Positions 33,530-42,984 are shown, counted from the stretch's first letter. The stretch: 64,000 nucleotides of DNA from Marinobacter bohaiensis (GCF_003258515.1 NZ_QGEH01000004.1:62001-126000), one strand, 5' to 3'. Notes: generated from the letters alone by a model not told the origin. Numbers and translations: made by a program.

Positions 33530-34463
33530 CCGGATCTCCGTCTTCGCGGGGGACATCGGGGTCGCGTGGGTGATCGGGCGCGGGCCCGGACGATGGCCCG
33601 GGGTCGGCGGCACCGGATTCACCGGAATCCTCGTCGGGCGAACGGGTTTCCAGCACATCGCGGTGGAAATCGGTGAGATCGCCCATCATGGCGTCCAGTT
33701 CGACGCTGTCGCCCGGCTCGTCGCTGTCCAGCTGCTGATCCAGCATGCGCTGCACGGCTTTCTGGAATCGCTTCTCAACGGTGAAGTCCACCAGGCTGTG
33801 ACGGGTCTCCACCTTGCAACCGCCGGGCAGGATGGCGGCGTCCTCGATCAGGCTGGCTTCCGCCTCCAGACGATTCGCCACTTCGCGCACCCACTCCAGA
33901 TCCGCTGGATTGACGCGGATGCGCACGTTGTCGGTGGTTGATGGCAGGCTGGCCATGGCTTCCTGCACCACGTTACGGATCTGCGAGGAATCGGTTTTCA
34001 GCTCGCGATAGACCACGGCCCGGGCCAACACCGTACTGAGGTTGAACAGCGCCGTTTCCAGCTCGTCTTCGTGGCGGCGGATGGGATCGGTCAGCTCGGC
34101 CATGATCGATTCCAGCTGCGACAGCTTCTGGCTGACCTCCTCGCGGGTCTGTTCCAGCGCCTCCTGCCGGCCCTGCTCGCGACCTTCTTCCAGCCCCTGT
34201 TGAAGCCCTTCCCTGTGTCCGGCTTCGCGGCCGCTTTCCAGCCCTTCCGCATGGCCGTTTTCGGCGCCTTCCCGGCGACCGTCTTCCCAGGCTTCATTGC
34301 GGATCGCCTCAAGATCGGAGGCCGTCAAGGGTTTGACGTCCTGCTCTTCTTCCCGGGAATGGGCGACGGTGTTGCCGTTCTTATCGAGCAGCGGCAACTC
34401 CCAGCGTTCGTAGGCAGTGAGTTCCTCGGAGGGAATGCGGTCGCGGTGGCCCTTGTCTTTCAT
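33513..34463 (-). CDS. fliH: Flagellar assembly protein FliH with long acidic C-terminal tail
   Basis: FliH holds and inhibits the FliI ATPase and docks it to FliN. The 316-residue protein has the glycine-repeat helix typical of FliH ([21 protein letters not shown] and on, about 63-105), a helical middle, and the conserved FliI-binding C-domain. It then runs on through about 47 residues of acidic, Pro/Gly/Ser/Asp-rich sequence (from [10 protein letters not shown]) not found in short FliH proteins. The ATG at 34461-34463 overlaps the fliG stop by one base (TGATG). Confidence 0.94.
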   Translation of the reverse strand: MKDKGHRDRIPSEELTAYERWELPLLDKNGNTVAHSREEEQDVKPLTASDLEAIRNEAWEDGRREGAENGHAEGLESGREAGHREGLQQGLEEGREQGRQEALEQTREEVSQKLSQLESIMAELTDPIRRHEDELETALFNLSTVLARAVVYRELKTDSSQIRNVVQEAMASLPSTTDNVRIRVNPADLEWVREVANRLEAEASLIEDAAILPGGCKVETRHSLVDFTVEKRFQKAVQRMLDQQLDSDEPGDSVELDAMMGDLTDFHRDVLETRSPDEDSGESGAADPGPSSGPAPDHPRDPDVPREDGDPDEPAG

Positions 34464-35506
34464 CACATCATTTCTTCGCCGGAACCGCCAAGGGTGATCT
34501 CACCGGCCTCGGCCATACGCCGGGCAATGGTGATGATGTCCTTCTGCGCCGTCTCGACTTCGCTGACACGGACCGGCCCCTTGGCCTCCAGGTCGTCCGC
34601 CAGCAGCTCGGAGGCGCGCTTGGACATATTCTTGAAGATCTTGTCCTTGACCTCGTCGTCGGCGCCCTTGAGCGCGACCACCAGGACTTCGGACGACACT
34701 TCGCGCAGCAGCGCCTGAATGCCCCGGTCGTCGATGTCCTTGAGGTTGTCGAACACGAACATCAGGTCCTCGATGGTGGAGGCCAGATCCGGATCCATGT
34801 CCTTGATGGAATCCATCAGGCCGCCTTCCACACTGCGATCCATGAAGTTCATGATATCGGCCGCCCGCTTGACCCCGCCGATACGACTGGTCTGGGCCGC
34901 CGAACCGCCCGAGAACTGTTTCTCGAGGATGTCGTTGAGCTCCTGCAGGGCCTGGGGCTGGATGCTTTCCAGCGAGGCCACCCGCATCATCACGTCCAGG
35001 CGGACCTTGTTGTCGAGGGTCGCCAGAATCTCGGCGGCCTGATCCGGGTCGAGGTAGGACACGACGATCGCCTGGATCTGGGGGTGTTCGTAGCGGATGA
35101 TATCCGCCACCGCACGGGGCTCCATCCACTTGAGGGTGTCCAGGCCCGTGGTGTTACCACCGATCAGGATACGATCGATCAGGCTGGAGGCCTTGTCGTC
35201 CCCCAGCGCCTGGGTGAGCATGGCGCGGATGTAGTCGTCGTTGCCGACACCGAGCCCGGTCTGGGCGCCAACGGCGTCGACAAACTGATCGAGCACGAAC
35301 TTGACGTCTTCGCGGCTCACGTCCTTCATCTGAGCCATGGCCACGCCCACACGCTGGACCTCTTTGGGGCCCATGTGCTTGAGGATCTGGGCGGCGTCCG
35401 CCTCGCCCAGGGACATCAGCAGAATCGCAGCCTGCTCGACCCGCGGGATCTTGCGCTGCGGCTTTCTCTGTTCCGCCTGGTTCGGCTGTGCGTTTTCGTC
35501 AGTCAT
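34463..35506 (-). CDS. fliG: Flagellar motor switch protein FliG
   Basis: FliG is the C-ring protein that contacts the stator and determines torque direction. The 347-residue protein has an N-domain that binds FliF, the middle domain with the EHPQ motif (RYEHPQIQAIVVSYLD) that binds FliM, and the C-domain with charged residues in LREVSSEVLVVALKGADDEVKDKIFKNMSKRASELL that meet MotA/MotC. Length is typical. It overlaps the end of fliF by eight bases and couples to fliH. Confidence 0.97.
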   Translation of the reverse strand: MTDENAQPNQAEQRKPQRKIPRVEQAAILLMSLGEADAAQILKHMGPKEVQRVGVAMAQMKDVSREDVKFVLDQFVDAVGAQTGLGVGNDDYIRAMLTQALGDDKASSLIDRILIGGNTTGLDTLKWMEPRAVADIIRYEHPQIQAIVVSYLDPDQAAEILATLDNKVRLDVMMRVASLESIQPQALQELNDILEKQFSGGSAAQTSRIGGVKRAADIMNFMDRSVEGGLMDSIKDMDPDLASTIEDLMFVFDNLKDIDDRGIQALLREVSSEVLVVALKGADDEVKDKIFKNMSKRASELLADDLEAKGPVRVSEVETAQKDIITIARRMAEAGEITLGGSGEEMM

Positions 35507-37229
35507 CCACGTTTACCCACTGCCGCATGACCTGGGCCACACGGGCTGGATCTTCGGCGATCACGCCCTTGAGCGCATTGAGCTGCTTATCATAGCTGTC
35601 TGTGGCACCCGGCAAAAGCAGGTCGTCACTGTGTTCCATGGCACCGCGCAGGGCGTCTCCACCCTCGATGCCTTGCAGGCCATCGTAATCGTCACCGCCG
35701 GACAGCTCCCGGTCACGCTCCTGGCGACCGCCGCCAGACAGACTCTTGAGCGTCGGGCGCAACAGGCCCAGTACCAGGATCAGTACCACCAGGCCGGCCA
35801 GAACCTGCTTCATCAGGTCCCAGAACCAGGGCTGTTCCCAGAAACCCGGTTCCTCGAACGCCACCTGCTGTTCCGGCGCGAAGGCCGTATTCATTACCGT
35901 AACACTGTCGCCACGGGCGGCTGAATAGCCCACGGCGTCGCGGATCAGCAAGGTCAGGCGCTGCAGCTCCTGCTCGGTCCAGGGCTGGAAGCTGACTTCG
36001 CCGGTCTGCGGATCCACGATGCGCTGGTCGTCCACCGCCACGGCCACCGTGAGACGCTGGATCTTGCCCTGCTCCTGACGAATGTAGCTGACCGAGCGAT
36101 CCATTTCGTAGTTGCGGGTAGACTCGCTGCGCACGTTGAAAGGCGTCGCGGGCTGCTGGTTTTCGTCACCTTCGCCGTCGGCGTTTCCCTGTTCCTGGAC
36201 GTTGGCGGCGACTTCCGGCGCCGTGGCCTCGCCCGGCGGCTGGTTACTCAGCGCACCCGGGATGCCGCCTTCGCTGCCCGCCACGCGGCGTTCGCTCATT
36301 TCGCGCTCGGAGCGGATCGCCCGCTGTTCGGGATTGTACAGCTCCTGCGCCTTCTCGACCGCGGAGAAATCCAGGTCGGCCGACACCTCCGCGCGGAAGC
36401 GACCGTCACCCACGATCGGCGAAACAATACTCGCCACACGCTTGTTCAGCTTGTCTTCGATGCGCTCGCCGTACTCGTACTGGTCCTGCATCTGCTGGGC
36501 GCCGCTTTTCTCATCGCCGTTGGTCAGCAGGTTGCCGTTCTGGTCCACCACGGTGACCTGCTCGCGGGTCATTTCCGGCACGCTGCCGGCCACCAGGTTC
36601 ACAATCGCGGAAATCTGCTCTTCGGACGGACGACGCCCGCCGAAGACATCGAGGAACACCGAGGCGGATGGCTCGCGGGCGTCGCGCACGAATACCGAGC
36701 GCTTGGGAATGGCCAGATGCACGCGCGCGGCGTGAATGCTTTTCATGCTGGAGATGGTGCGCGCCAGTTCGCCTTCCAGCCCACGCCGGTAGCTGATGTT
36801 TTCCATGAACTGGGACGTACCCAGGCCACGCTCCTGGTCGAGCAGCTCGTAGCCCACGGTCTGCTCATCGGTGACGCCAGCGGCCGCCAGTTTCAGGCGA
36901 GCGTTGTAGACGTCGTCCGCCGCCACCAGCAGCGCGCCCGAACGCGGTTCCATGTGGTACTCGATACCCGCCTGATCGAGGATGCCGGTGACTTCCTGGG
37001 TGTTGTAGCTGGACAGGTCGCCCAGTACCGGCTGGTAGTTGGGCTCCTGGGCCCAGAGCACCACCGCCACGCCCAGCGCGACGCTGGCGGCGAGCCCGAC
37101 CATCAGGCCGATCTGGCGCAGCAGGGTCAGCCGGTTGAAACCGAACAGCAGATCGCTGCGACCTTCGTCACCGCCCTCGGTGGTGGCTGGGGCGTTACTG
37201 GATGTTGCTTCAGCGGGTACGCTGGCCAT
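35499..37229 (-). CDS. fliF: Flagellar MS-ring protein FliF
   Basis: FliF builds the MS ring, the base on which the motor and export gate assemble. The 576-residue protein has two membrane helices (about 41-62 and about 460-480), a large periplasmic part with ring-building motifs (LDQERGLGTSQFMENISYRRGLEGELARTI and ARVHLAIPKRSVFVRD), a disordered Gly/Glu/Gln segment (about 320-360), and a cytoplasmic C-tail that binds FliG. GGAG lies seven bases before the ATG. It follows fliE by 15 bp. Confidence 0.97.
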   Translation of the reverse strand: MASVPAEATSSNAPATTEGGDEGRSDLLFGFNRLTLLRQIGLMVGLAASVALGVAVVLWAQEPNYQPVLGDLSSYNTQEVTGILDQAGIEYHMEPRSGALLVAADDVYNARLKLAAAGVTDEQTVGYELLDQERGLGTSQFMENISYRRGLEGELARTISSMKSIHAARVHLAIPKRSVFVRDAREPSASVFLDVFGGRRPSEEQISAIVNLVAGSVPEMTREQVTVVDQNGNLLTNGDEKSGAQQMQDQYEYGERIEDKLNKRVASIVSPIVGDGRFRAEVSADLDFSAVEKAQELYNPEQRAIRSEREMSERRVAGSEGGIPGALSNQPPGEATAPEVAANVQEQGNADGEGDENQQPATPFNVRSESTRNYEMDRSVSYIRQEQGKIQRLTVAVAVDDQRIVDPQTGEVSFQPWTEQELQRLTLLIRDAVGYSAARGDSVTVMNTAFAPEQQVAFEEPGFWEQPWFWDLMKQVLAGLVVLILVLGLLRPTLKSLSGGGRQERDRELSGGDDYDGLQGIEGGDALRGAMEHSDDLLLPGATDSYDKQLNALKGVIAEDPARVAQVMRQWVNVDD

Positions 37230-37244
37230 TCTTATGCTCCGCTA

Positions 37245-37622
37245 TCAGACCGGCATGTTCTTGATGTCTTCATAGGCCTGCACGACGCGGTTACGCACCT
37301 GCGTCAGCGCCTCGAACGACACCGAAGCTTTCTGGGAGGCAATCATCACCCGGGCGATGTCGACATTGGGGTCACCCTGCTCGTAGGCCGTTCTCAGCGC
37401 CCCGGATTCCGACTGCAGATCGTTCACCTGATCCACCGCCTGTTTCAGCATGTCGCCGAAGCCCGGCGTTTCCTGGGTCTCGCGAACGCCGTTGGGCTTG
37501 CCGATGCTGTCCAGGGAACCCTTGAGACGGTTCTCCTGTTCCACCTGCTGGTTCTGCATCATCTGAGAACGCATGTTGCGAATTTCAGAGAGTACGTTGT
37601 TGATGTCGGCGCGCTGTACCAT
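37245..37622 (-). CDS. fliE: Flagellar hook-basal body protein FliE
   Basis: FliE joins the MS ring to the rod and is the first rod-type export substrate. The 125-residue protein has an N-terminal helix and the conserved C-terminal half ([19 protein letters not shown], then [39 protein letters not shown]). GGGGGAG lies a few bases before the ATG. It heads the fliEFGHIJ operon, downstream of a good sigma-54 promoter candidate. Confidence 0.96.
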   Translation of the reverse strand: MVQRADINNVLSEIRNMRSQMMQNQQVEQENRLKGSLDSIGKPNGVRETQETPGFGDMLKQAVDQVNDLQSESGALRTAYEQGDPNVDIARVMIASQKASVSFEALTQVRNRVVQAYEDIKNMPV

Positions 37623-37697
37623 GTCTCCCCCTCAGGACGGGCTCCCGGTCATGCCGTTGAGCACCTACCGAGTATGATTCAATTACCCAACCACTGA

Positions 37698-37713
37698 AGC
37701 AAACACTAAGCCA
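37698..37713 (-). promoter_or_regulatory. Candidate sigma-54 promoter for fliEFGHIJ
   Basis: Minus strand TGGCTTAGTGTTTGCT: TGGC at -24 and TTGCT at -12 with exact spacing to TGGCAC-N5-TTGCW. The predicted transcript start is about 65 bases before the fliE ATG. The region upstream is AT-rich, as is common for activator or IHF sites. Confidence 0.75.
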
Positions 37714-37934
37714 CTTTCTTAATTCCCTTTCATTACAAGCCATTAAGTAAACTTTAAGAATACCGCCCAGCCTTGACGACAAACTTTTGGCACCCTTCGG
37801 TCCACCATCACTCCAGCCAACACGGACACGGCCCGGAGCGATAAGCGCGCGGCAAGACCCTCAGGCTGCATCCCGGAGAGATCCGGGCTCATCGCCAGGG
37901 ACTGCTGCTTCGGGCCTCAATGAGGCAATAGACC

Positions 37935-37964
37935 AAAAAAAAGCGGCGCCAGAACAGGCGCCGC
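37935..37964 (-). terminator. Intrinsic terminator after fleSR
   Basis: On the minus strand: a perfect 8-bp stem GCGGCGCC/GGCGCCGC with a six-base loop, followed by eight T. It stands about 40 bases after the fleR stop codon and separates fleSR from fliE. Confidence 0.95.
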
Positions 37965-38001
37965 ATGAAGGAGTTAACGAAGGAATACAACGTACTGCGG
38001 G

Positions 38002-39426
38002 TCAGGCGGTAGCCAGCTCCGCGTCCAGGTCGATGCCGTAGTCGCGCATCTGGGCCAGTTTGTAGCGCAGGGTGCGCGGGCTGATGCCCAGTTGCTCGGC
38101 CGCCCGGTTACGACGCCCTCGCTCCCGGCGCAGGGTATCGATAATGATGCGGAACTCGCGCTGCTTCAGATCGCGGCCCAGGGAGGCGCTGTCGTCGGCC
38201 TCTTCCGGTCCGGTCGCGGCTTCCGCTTCAGTCTCGCTGGCTGTGACCGGTTCCGGCGCCGGCTGAACAGCCGGCTGCTGGGGCGCCAGGCCGGTGATCC
38301 CCATGTCCAGGCACAGGTCGTCGGCGACGATTTCCTGCCCCTGCAGCAACACCAGGGCACGCTGGATGGCGTTGTCCAGCTCACGGACGTTGCCCGGCCA
38401 GCTGTGGTTGCGCAGAGCCTGCTCAGCGTCAGCACTGAAACCGATACCGTTGAGCTTCATCTTGCGACTGTGGCTCTTCAGGAGGTATCGGGCCAGCGGC
38501 ATGATGTCCCGCGGGCGCTCGCGCAGAGGCTGCCACTGCATGGGAAAAACGCTCAGCCGGTAGTACAGGTCCTCACGGAAGTTGCCTTCGCGCACGTATT
38601 CCGCCAGGTTGCGGTTGGTGGTGGCCAGCACGCGAACATCCAGCCGGACCGGCTTGCGCCCGCCGACCCGCTCCACTTCGCGTTCCTGCAGGACCCGCAG
38701 CAGCTTGGACTGCAGCCCCAGGTCCATTTCCGAAATCTCGTCCAGCAGGATGGTGCCGCCGTTGGCCTGCTCGAACTTGCCCGGCGCGGCCGCGTGGGCA
38801 CCGGTAAAGGCGCCCTTCTCGTGGCCGAACAGGATCGCCTCCAGCATGTTCTCGGGGATGGCGGCGCAGTTGATCGCCACGAACGGCTGATCGGCGCGGG
38901 CGGAGTGCTGATGGATGTAGCGCGCCAGCACTTCCTTGCCGGTGCCGCTTTCGCCGGAAATCATCACCGTGGAGTCGGATGCGGCCACCTTGCGCGCCAG
39001 CTGGAACATGCGCTGGCTGACCGGATCCTCGGCCACAGGCTCGTCCTTGCGACTGCGGCCGTCACCGCCAACCACGCGGCCAACCGCCTCCACCAACACC
39101 TGCGGCTCGAACGGCTTGACCATGTAATCGGTCGCACCGGCCTGCATCGCGGCCACGGCGTCGTTGATCTGGCCGTAGGCCGTAATCAGCATCATCGGCA
39201 GACCGGGATACAACCGCTGCACATCCGCCAGCAACTCGTGACCGGATTTGCCGGGCATGTTGACGTCGCTGACAACAATGTCCACCGGACCGTCCGCCAG
39301 TCGCTGCATGGCCTGCTCAGCGGAGTCCGCCTCACGCACCTTGAACTTCGCCAATTCCAGGGTGGTGACCAGCGCCTCGCGCAGGTCCAGGTCGTCCTCG
39401 ACGATCAGAACGGTTGATTTGGCCAT
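38002..39426 (-). CDS. fleR: Sigma-54-dependent response regulator FleR
   Basis: FleR activates the middle (hook and basal body) flagellar genes when phosphorylated by FleS. The 474-residue protein has a receiver domain with Asp54 (IVVSDVNMPG), an AAA+ domain with Walker A GESGTGKE (158-165), the sigma-54 contact loop GAFTGA (205-210) and DLYYRLSVFP, a Glu/Ala-rich linker, and a C-terminal Fis-type helix-turn-helix (RRNRAAEQLGISPRTLRYKL). It follows fleS by 62 bp and ends at a strong terminator. Confidence 0.95.
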   Translation of the reverse strand: MAKSTVLIVEDDLDLREALVTTLELAKFKVREADSAEQAMQRLADGPVDIVVSDVNMPGKSGHELLADVQRLYPGLPMMLITAYGQINDAVAAMQAGATDYMVKPFEPQVLVEAVGRVVGGDGRSRKDEPVAEDPVSQRMFQLARKVAASDSTVMISGESGTGKEVLARYIHQHSARADQPFVAINCAAIPENMLEAILFGHEKGAFTGAHAAAPGKFEQANGGTILLDEISEMDLGLQSKLLRVLQEREVERVGGRKPVRLDVRVLATTNRNLAEYVREGNFREDLYYRLSVFPMQWQPLRERPRDIMPLARYLLKSHSRKMKLNGIGFSADAEQALRNHSWPGNVRELDNAIQRALVLLQGQEIVADDLCLDMGITGLAPQQPAVQPAPEPVTASETEAEAATGPEEADDSASLGRDLKQREFRIIIDTLRRERGRRNRAAEQLGISPRTLRYKLAQMRDYGIDLDAELATA

Positions 39427-39488
39427 GAGTGCCTCCGCCTTCCTTCTGAATTCTTCTCAATCGTGCTGGTCAAACGCGGGTTAGAACG

Positions 39489-40730
39489 TCACGCGTTGCT
39501 GTTCGCCGCCAACGGCAGGGTCAGTGTTGCCCGGGCGCCGCCGACTGCCGGCGCGGCCAGATCAAAACGGCCGCCATGGGCCTTCACGACCGCCTGCACC
39601 ACGGCCAGTCCCAGACCAGTGCCCTGGGACTTGGTGGTGTAGAAGGCCTCCAGCAACTGGTCGCGCTGCTCCGGCGCAAAGCCGGGACCGTTGTCCTGTA
39701 CGGCGATTTCCACCTCACCGCTCACCACCTGCAGGCCCACGGTCACCTGGGTGGCGCCGGCTTCCAGGCTGTTGTTGACCAGGTTCATGCAGGCTCCGAC
39801 CAGCGCATCGCGGTTGCAATGCACCGCGCCGCTGGTCGCATCCAGATCCCAGTCGAGGCTAATACCCGGTTTAAGCGCGATGCCTTCAGCGGCCGACTGC
39901 AGGTTGTCGGACAGGGCCGCCAGTGTCAGGTGCTCGGCGAGACGGGTCTCGCCGCGGGCGAAAATCAGCATGTCCCGAACCTGCTGTTCCAGGTGGGTCA
40001 GGCGCGAGTTCAGGCGGTCGGCGCAGCGTTGGCGCAGCTCCGGCTCCAGGTCCGGCTGGGCCAGGTGCCCCCCGTAGAGGATCGCGGCCGACAGCGGCGT
40101 ACGAATCTGATGCGCCAGGGAGGCCACCATCTTGCCCATGGCCGAGAGGCGCTGTGCGTGGGACAGCTGGGCCTGGAGGCGACGGGTTTCGGTGAGGTCG
40201 TTGAGCAGGATCAGCTGGCCGGGCTCGTTCTCCATGGAACGGATCTCGATGCTGACCCGGCGACCGTCGCGCAGGGACACCTCGTGACCGTCGTCCCGAC
40301 GCGGCGCGAAGCAGCGGCGAATGACGTCGAGCCAGGCTTCGCCCTCAAGAGGTTCGCCCAACAGTTCCACCGCCGCCGGATTGCACTGGCTGACAACCCC
40401 CTTGCTGTCGAGGACGACCACACCGGCAGGCATGACCGAGAGCAGCGTGGACAAACGGTCCGCCAGACGCTCCTTCTCTTCCAGTTCCTGCTGCCGCTGC
40501 CGGGTTTCCGCCGACAGTTCGCCGGACAGCTGATTCACCCGGGACTCCAGGGTGCGATAGGAGTCGGTAATCTGGCGCGACATCTGGTTGAACAGGTCCA
40601 GTGCCGAGTCCACGGCCGCCTCTTCGGCGGAGGGCGGGAACAGGGCCGTCACCTTCTCGTTGGCATCGGCGGCGGCATTCGCCCCACGGGCCGATGCCGC
40701 TGACTGACTGGAAAACTGCACTTGGCTCAT
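39489..40730 (-). CDS. fleS: Cytoplasmic sensor histidine kinase FleS
   Basis: FleS is the kinase partner of FleR. The 413-residue protein has no membrane helix. It has a helical N-terminus, a PAS-like domain (about 95-180, LLSVMPAGVVVLDSKGVVSQCNPAAVELLG), the HisKA phospho-histidine His207 (SLAHQIRTPLSAAI) and an HATPase domain with NNSLEAGA, DNGPGF and GTGLGLAVV. The ATG at 40728-40730 has GGGAGG six bases upstream; an in-frame start 87 bases further out is not needed. It is preceded by a sigma-54 promoter candidate. Confidence 0.95.
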   Translation of the reverse strand: MSQVQFSSQSAASARGANAAADANEKVTALFPPSAEEAAVDSALDLFNQMSRQITDSYRTLESRVNQLSGELSAETRQRQQELEEKERLADRLSTLLSVMPAGVVVLDSKGVVSQCNPAAVELLGEPLEGEAWLDVIRRCFAPRRDDGHEVSLRDGRRVSIEIRSMENEPGQLILLNDLTETRRLQAQLSHAQRLSAMGKMVASLAHQIRTPLSAAILYGGHLAQPDLEPELRQRCADRLNSRLTHLEQQVRDMLIFARGETRLAEHLTLAALSDNLQSAAEGIALKPGISLDWDLDATSGAVHCNRDALVGACMNLVNNSLEAGATQVTVGLQVVSGEVEIAVQDNGPGFAPEQRDQLLEAFYTTKSQGTGLGLAVVQAVVKAHGGRFDLAAPAVGGARATLTLPLAANSNA

Positions 40731-40800
40731 GCCAGACCTCCCGGACGCGGGCTCAGGTTTCCCTTTCGGCCCGTCTGGATTTTTACGTTGGGAGCATCCA

Positions 40801-40816
40801 AGCGATTGCTGTGCCA
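40801..40816 (-). promoter_or_regulatory. Candidate sigma-54 promoter for fleSR
   Basis: Minus strand TGGCACAGCAATCGCT, preceded by T: the -24 block TTGGCAC is a full match and the -12 GC is correctly spaced; the only change is TTGC to TCGC. The transcript start would be about 60 bases before fleS. FleQ-dependent fleSR transcription is known in Pseudomonas. Confidence 0.65.
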
Positions 40817-40830
40817 AGTTTTATTTTTTA

Positions 40831-40849
40831 TTAACTTTCAGAAAGTTAA
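40831..40849. promoter_or_regulatory. Perfect 19-bp palindrome upstream of the fleSR promoter
   Basis: TTAACTTTC-A-GAAAGTTAA, nine-base arms around one base, in an AT-rich stretch 15 bases beyond the -24 box of fleSR. It could be an operator for a dimeric regulator. It does not resemble the FleQ site known to me (GTCAATAAATTGAC type), so the protein is not named. Confidence 0.5.
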
Positions 40850-41001
40850 GATTTTCCGGCGAGCGCCGTTGACGGATATTTGTCGTCAATCAGAAAGGCA
40901 CGAAAGGTGGGCTACGGGATTTTGACGGGAGGCTGAAGCGTATGGATGGAACCTGACAGCATGCCCGGACGCCTGATCTCGGCGCCCGAGCCAGTATCTC
41001 G

Positions 41002-42447
41002 TCAGGCGTTCTCGGACGCCTCTTCGCGCAAGCCGTACTTGCGCACTTTCTCCACCAGCGTGGTGCGGCGGATGCGGAGCTTTTCGGCGGCTCGGGCGAC
41101 CACTCCGCCAGCTTCGTCCAGCGCCTGCTGGATCAGCTGCTTCTCCAGGTTACCCAGGTAATCCTTCAGATCGATACCGTTGACCGGCAGCAAGGCCGGC
41201 GCATCCAGTCCCACGAGCCCCGGCACACCGCTGGGCATACCCGGATCGTCGACGGGGCGGTTCTCGTCCAGGTCATCAATGTAGCGGAACTTCTTGGGCA
41301 GCTCCTGGACACCGATCACGCCGTAGGGATGCATGATCGCCAGGCGCTCCACCAGGTTGGCCAACTCGCGCACGTTGCCCGGCCAGTCGTGCCGGCACAG
41401 GCTCATGATGGCGGCGGAATTCAGGCGCAGGGAACCGCGTTTTTCCTTCTCCATGCGCGCGATCAGCTCGTTCACCAGCAACGGGATGTCTTCCACCCGC
41501 TCCCGCAGGGCCGGCATCTCGATGGGGAAAACGTTCAGACGGTAGTAGAGGTCCTCGCGGAAATCGCCACCCTCGATCATGTCTTCCAGGTTCTTATGTG
41601 TGGCGGCGATGACGCGCACGTCCGCCGATTGGGTGCGGTTACTGCCCACCCGCTCGAAGGTCTTTTCCTGCAGCACGCGCAGGATCTTGACCTGCATGTT
41701 CAGGGGCATGTCGCCGATTTCGTCCAGGAACAGGGTGCCGCCTTCGGCCATTTCGAAACGACCCACGCGGGCGGTGATCGCACCGGTAAACGCGCCTTTT
41801 TCATGGCCGAACAGCTCGCTTTCCAGCAACTCGGCGGGAATGGCGCCGCAGTTGACCGGTACGAACGGCTTGTCGCGGCGCGGGGAATGGTAGTGCAGGT
41901 TGCGGGCCACCACTTCCTTGCCGGTGCCGGACTCGCCGGTGATCAGCACACTCACCTCTTTATCCGCCACCTGGGCCATCAACTGGCGCACATGCTGGAC
42001 CGTCCGGCTGGTACCAACCAGGCTGCGGAACAACTGGATGCCGCGCTGCTGGCCGCGTTCCCGGGAACGGGCGTACTGGTCCCGGAAAACCTGGGCACGG
42101 TAGAGGGAGTCAACGAACTTGGTGTAGTTGAGCGGCCATTCCATACGCGCTATGACGCGGGCGGCTATTTCATCAGGCAGACCGGACAGGTCCGGTTCCC
42201 CCACCATCAGCACGGGCAAGCCCTTGTCCAGCGAATCGAGCTGCTCCATCAAAGCCGCCAGGTCCGCCTCACCGGCGTCGAGAATCGCGGCGTTGGCGGT
42301 GGCCAGTTGTTCCGGCTTCAGACTGCCCGCAGACGCTGGCGACACCTCATCCGATTCCTCACCGATGAACTCCAGAATGGTCGACAGATCGTGTCGAATC
42401 GCCTCATCGCTGATCAGGACCAGAATGCGGTTGGTATCCGTGGACAT
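41002..42447 (-). CDS. fleQ: Master flagellar regulator FleQ
   Basis: FleQ is the sigma-54 enhancer-binding protein at the top of the polar flagellar cascade and, in Pseudomonas, a c-di-GMP receptor. The 481-residue protein has an atypical N-terminal receiver (1-120) that lacks the usual phosphoacceptor aspartate pattern, an AAA+ domain with Walker A GESGTGKE (171-178), GAFTGA (218-223) and LDEIGDMP, and a C-terminal Fis-type helix-turn-helix ([25 protein letters not shown]). The ATG at 42445-42447 is chosen; GGAGA lies nine bases upstream, and the 24 in-frame codons further out look like leader. Confidence 0.96.
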   Translation of the reverse strand: MSTDTNRILVLISDEAIRHDLSTILEFIGEESDEVSPASAGSLKPEQLATANAAILDAGEADLAALMEQLDSLDKGLPVLMVGEPDLSGLPDEIAARVIARMEWPLNYTKFVDSLYRAQVFRDQYARSRERGQQRGIQLFRSLVGTSRTVQHVRQLMAQVADKEVSVLITGESGTGKEVVARNLHYHSPRRDKPFVPVNCGAIPAELLESELFGHEKGAFTGAITARVGRFEMAEGGTLFLDEIGDMPLNMQVKILRVLQEKTFERVGSNRTQSADVRVIAATHKNLEDMIEGGDFREDLYYRLNVFPIEMPALRERVEDIPLLVNELIARMEKEKRGSLRLNSAAIMSLCRHDWPGNVRELANLVERLAIMHPYGVIGVQELPKKFRYIDDLDENRPVDDPGMPSGVPGLVGLDAPALLPVNGIDLKDYLGNLEKQLIQQALDEAGGVVARAAEKLRIRRTTLVEKVRKYGLREEASENA

Positions 42448-42593
42448 GCGGGTCGTTCTCCGGCTCGTCAGGTAAATACCGGGCCGAACGCATACTGCCG
42501 AGCCGCCCTGCGCCAGCACGGAGGGACGGGAACACCTGCGACTACTTCAGCCCTATACGAAAGCAATTTTTCTTTGCCTGTTTTCTGACGCGT

Positions 42594-42622
42594 ATTTAAG
42601 ACTTCGGAAAGGTTAGAGTCAA
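42594..42622 (-). promoter_or_regulatory. Candidate sigma-70 promoter for fleQ
   Basis: Minus strand TTGACT, 17 bases, TTAAAT. The -35 matches TTGACA at 5 of 6 and the -10 matches TATAAT at 4 of 6, with ideal spacing. The transcript start would be about 140 bases before the fleQ ATG, which leaves a long leader. Pseudomonas fleQ is also sigma-70 dependent. Confidence 0.6.
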
Positions 42623-42660
42623 TTTAATGACGCAATTTTTTGCCAATATTTGTATCCAGA

Positions 42661-42984
42661 TCAGGAACGACGACCGCCCGTCCTGACGTTGGCATAGGCC
42701 TGGACAGCCTGCCGGTTCTGGCTCATCCCGCGCAGCTCCCTGGCCGCCTGATCCCTTGATTCTCCGGCGTTTTTCGAGGCATCGGCCATCAATTTCTGCA
42801 GGTCCGCCAGGCGCTCCCGCAACACCTCCGGATCGTCGCCGCGGCTATGGATCTCGGCCACCGCCGACTCGATGGCCGGCTGCACCGTTTCATTAACTCG
42901 GTTCAATGTGTCCCAGTCTTCCTGGGCCAGGGCGTGACGAAATTCGTCGATGAGGGTGTCGAGGGATTCGAGGGCCGAACTCAT
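42661..42984 (-). CDS. FliT-like flagellar protein
   Basis: A 107-residue, mostly helical, acidic N-terminus protein (MSSALESLDTLIDEFRHALAQEDWDTLNRVNETVQPAIESAV broken by short gaps). It occupies the place of fliT just upstream of fleQ in pseudomonads, and its size and helical pattern fit the FliT chaperone family, but sequence conservation in that family is low. The ATG at 42982-42984 has GGAG nine bases upstream; a GTG at 43018-43020 would add 12 residues. No fliD or fliS is visible next to it, which is unusual: those genes and fliC must lie elsewhere. Confidence 0.6.
   Translation of the reverse strand: MSSALESLDTLIDEFRHALAQEDWDTLNRVNETVQPAIESAVAEIHSRGDDPEVLRERLADLQKLMADASKNAGESRDQAARELRGMSQNRQAVQAYANVRTGGRRS

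Larger units (their letters stand above)
37623..38001. other. Intergenic region between fleR and fliE (379 bp)
   Basis: No gene is convincing here. From right to left on the minus strand it holds the terminator of fleR (37935-37964), then an AT-rich stretch with the sigma-54 promoter of fliE (37698-37713). The AT-rich stretch upstream of the promoter (about 37714-37790) is where FleQ, FleR or IHF binding would be expected. Confidence 0.7.

Noticed and set aside
37749-37756. TAAAGTTT on the minus strand, a perfect sigma-28 -35 element upstream of fliE
   Set aside because: The sequence 11 bases further on (TGTAATGA) does not match the -10 element, and a sigma-54 promoter fits the gene better.
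42632-42644. TGGCAAAAAATTGC upstream of fleQ, like a sigma-54 promoter
   Set aside because: The spacing between GG and GC is one base too short, which sigma-54 does not tolerate; the sigma-70 pair at 42594-42622 fits better.
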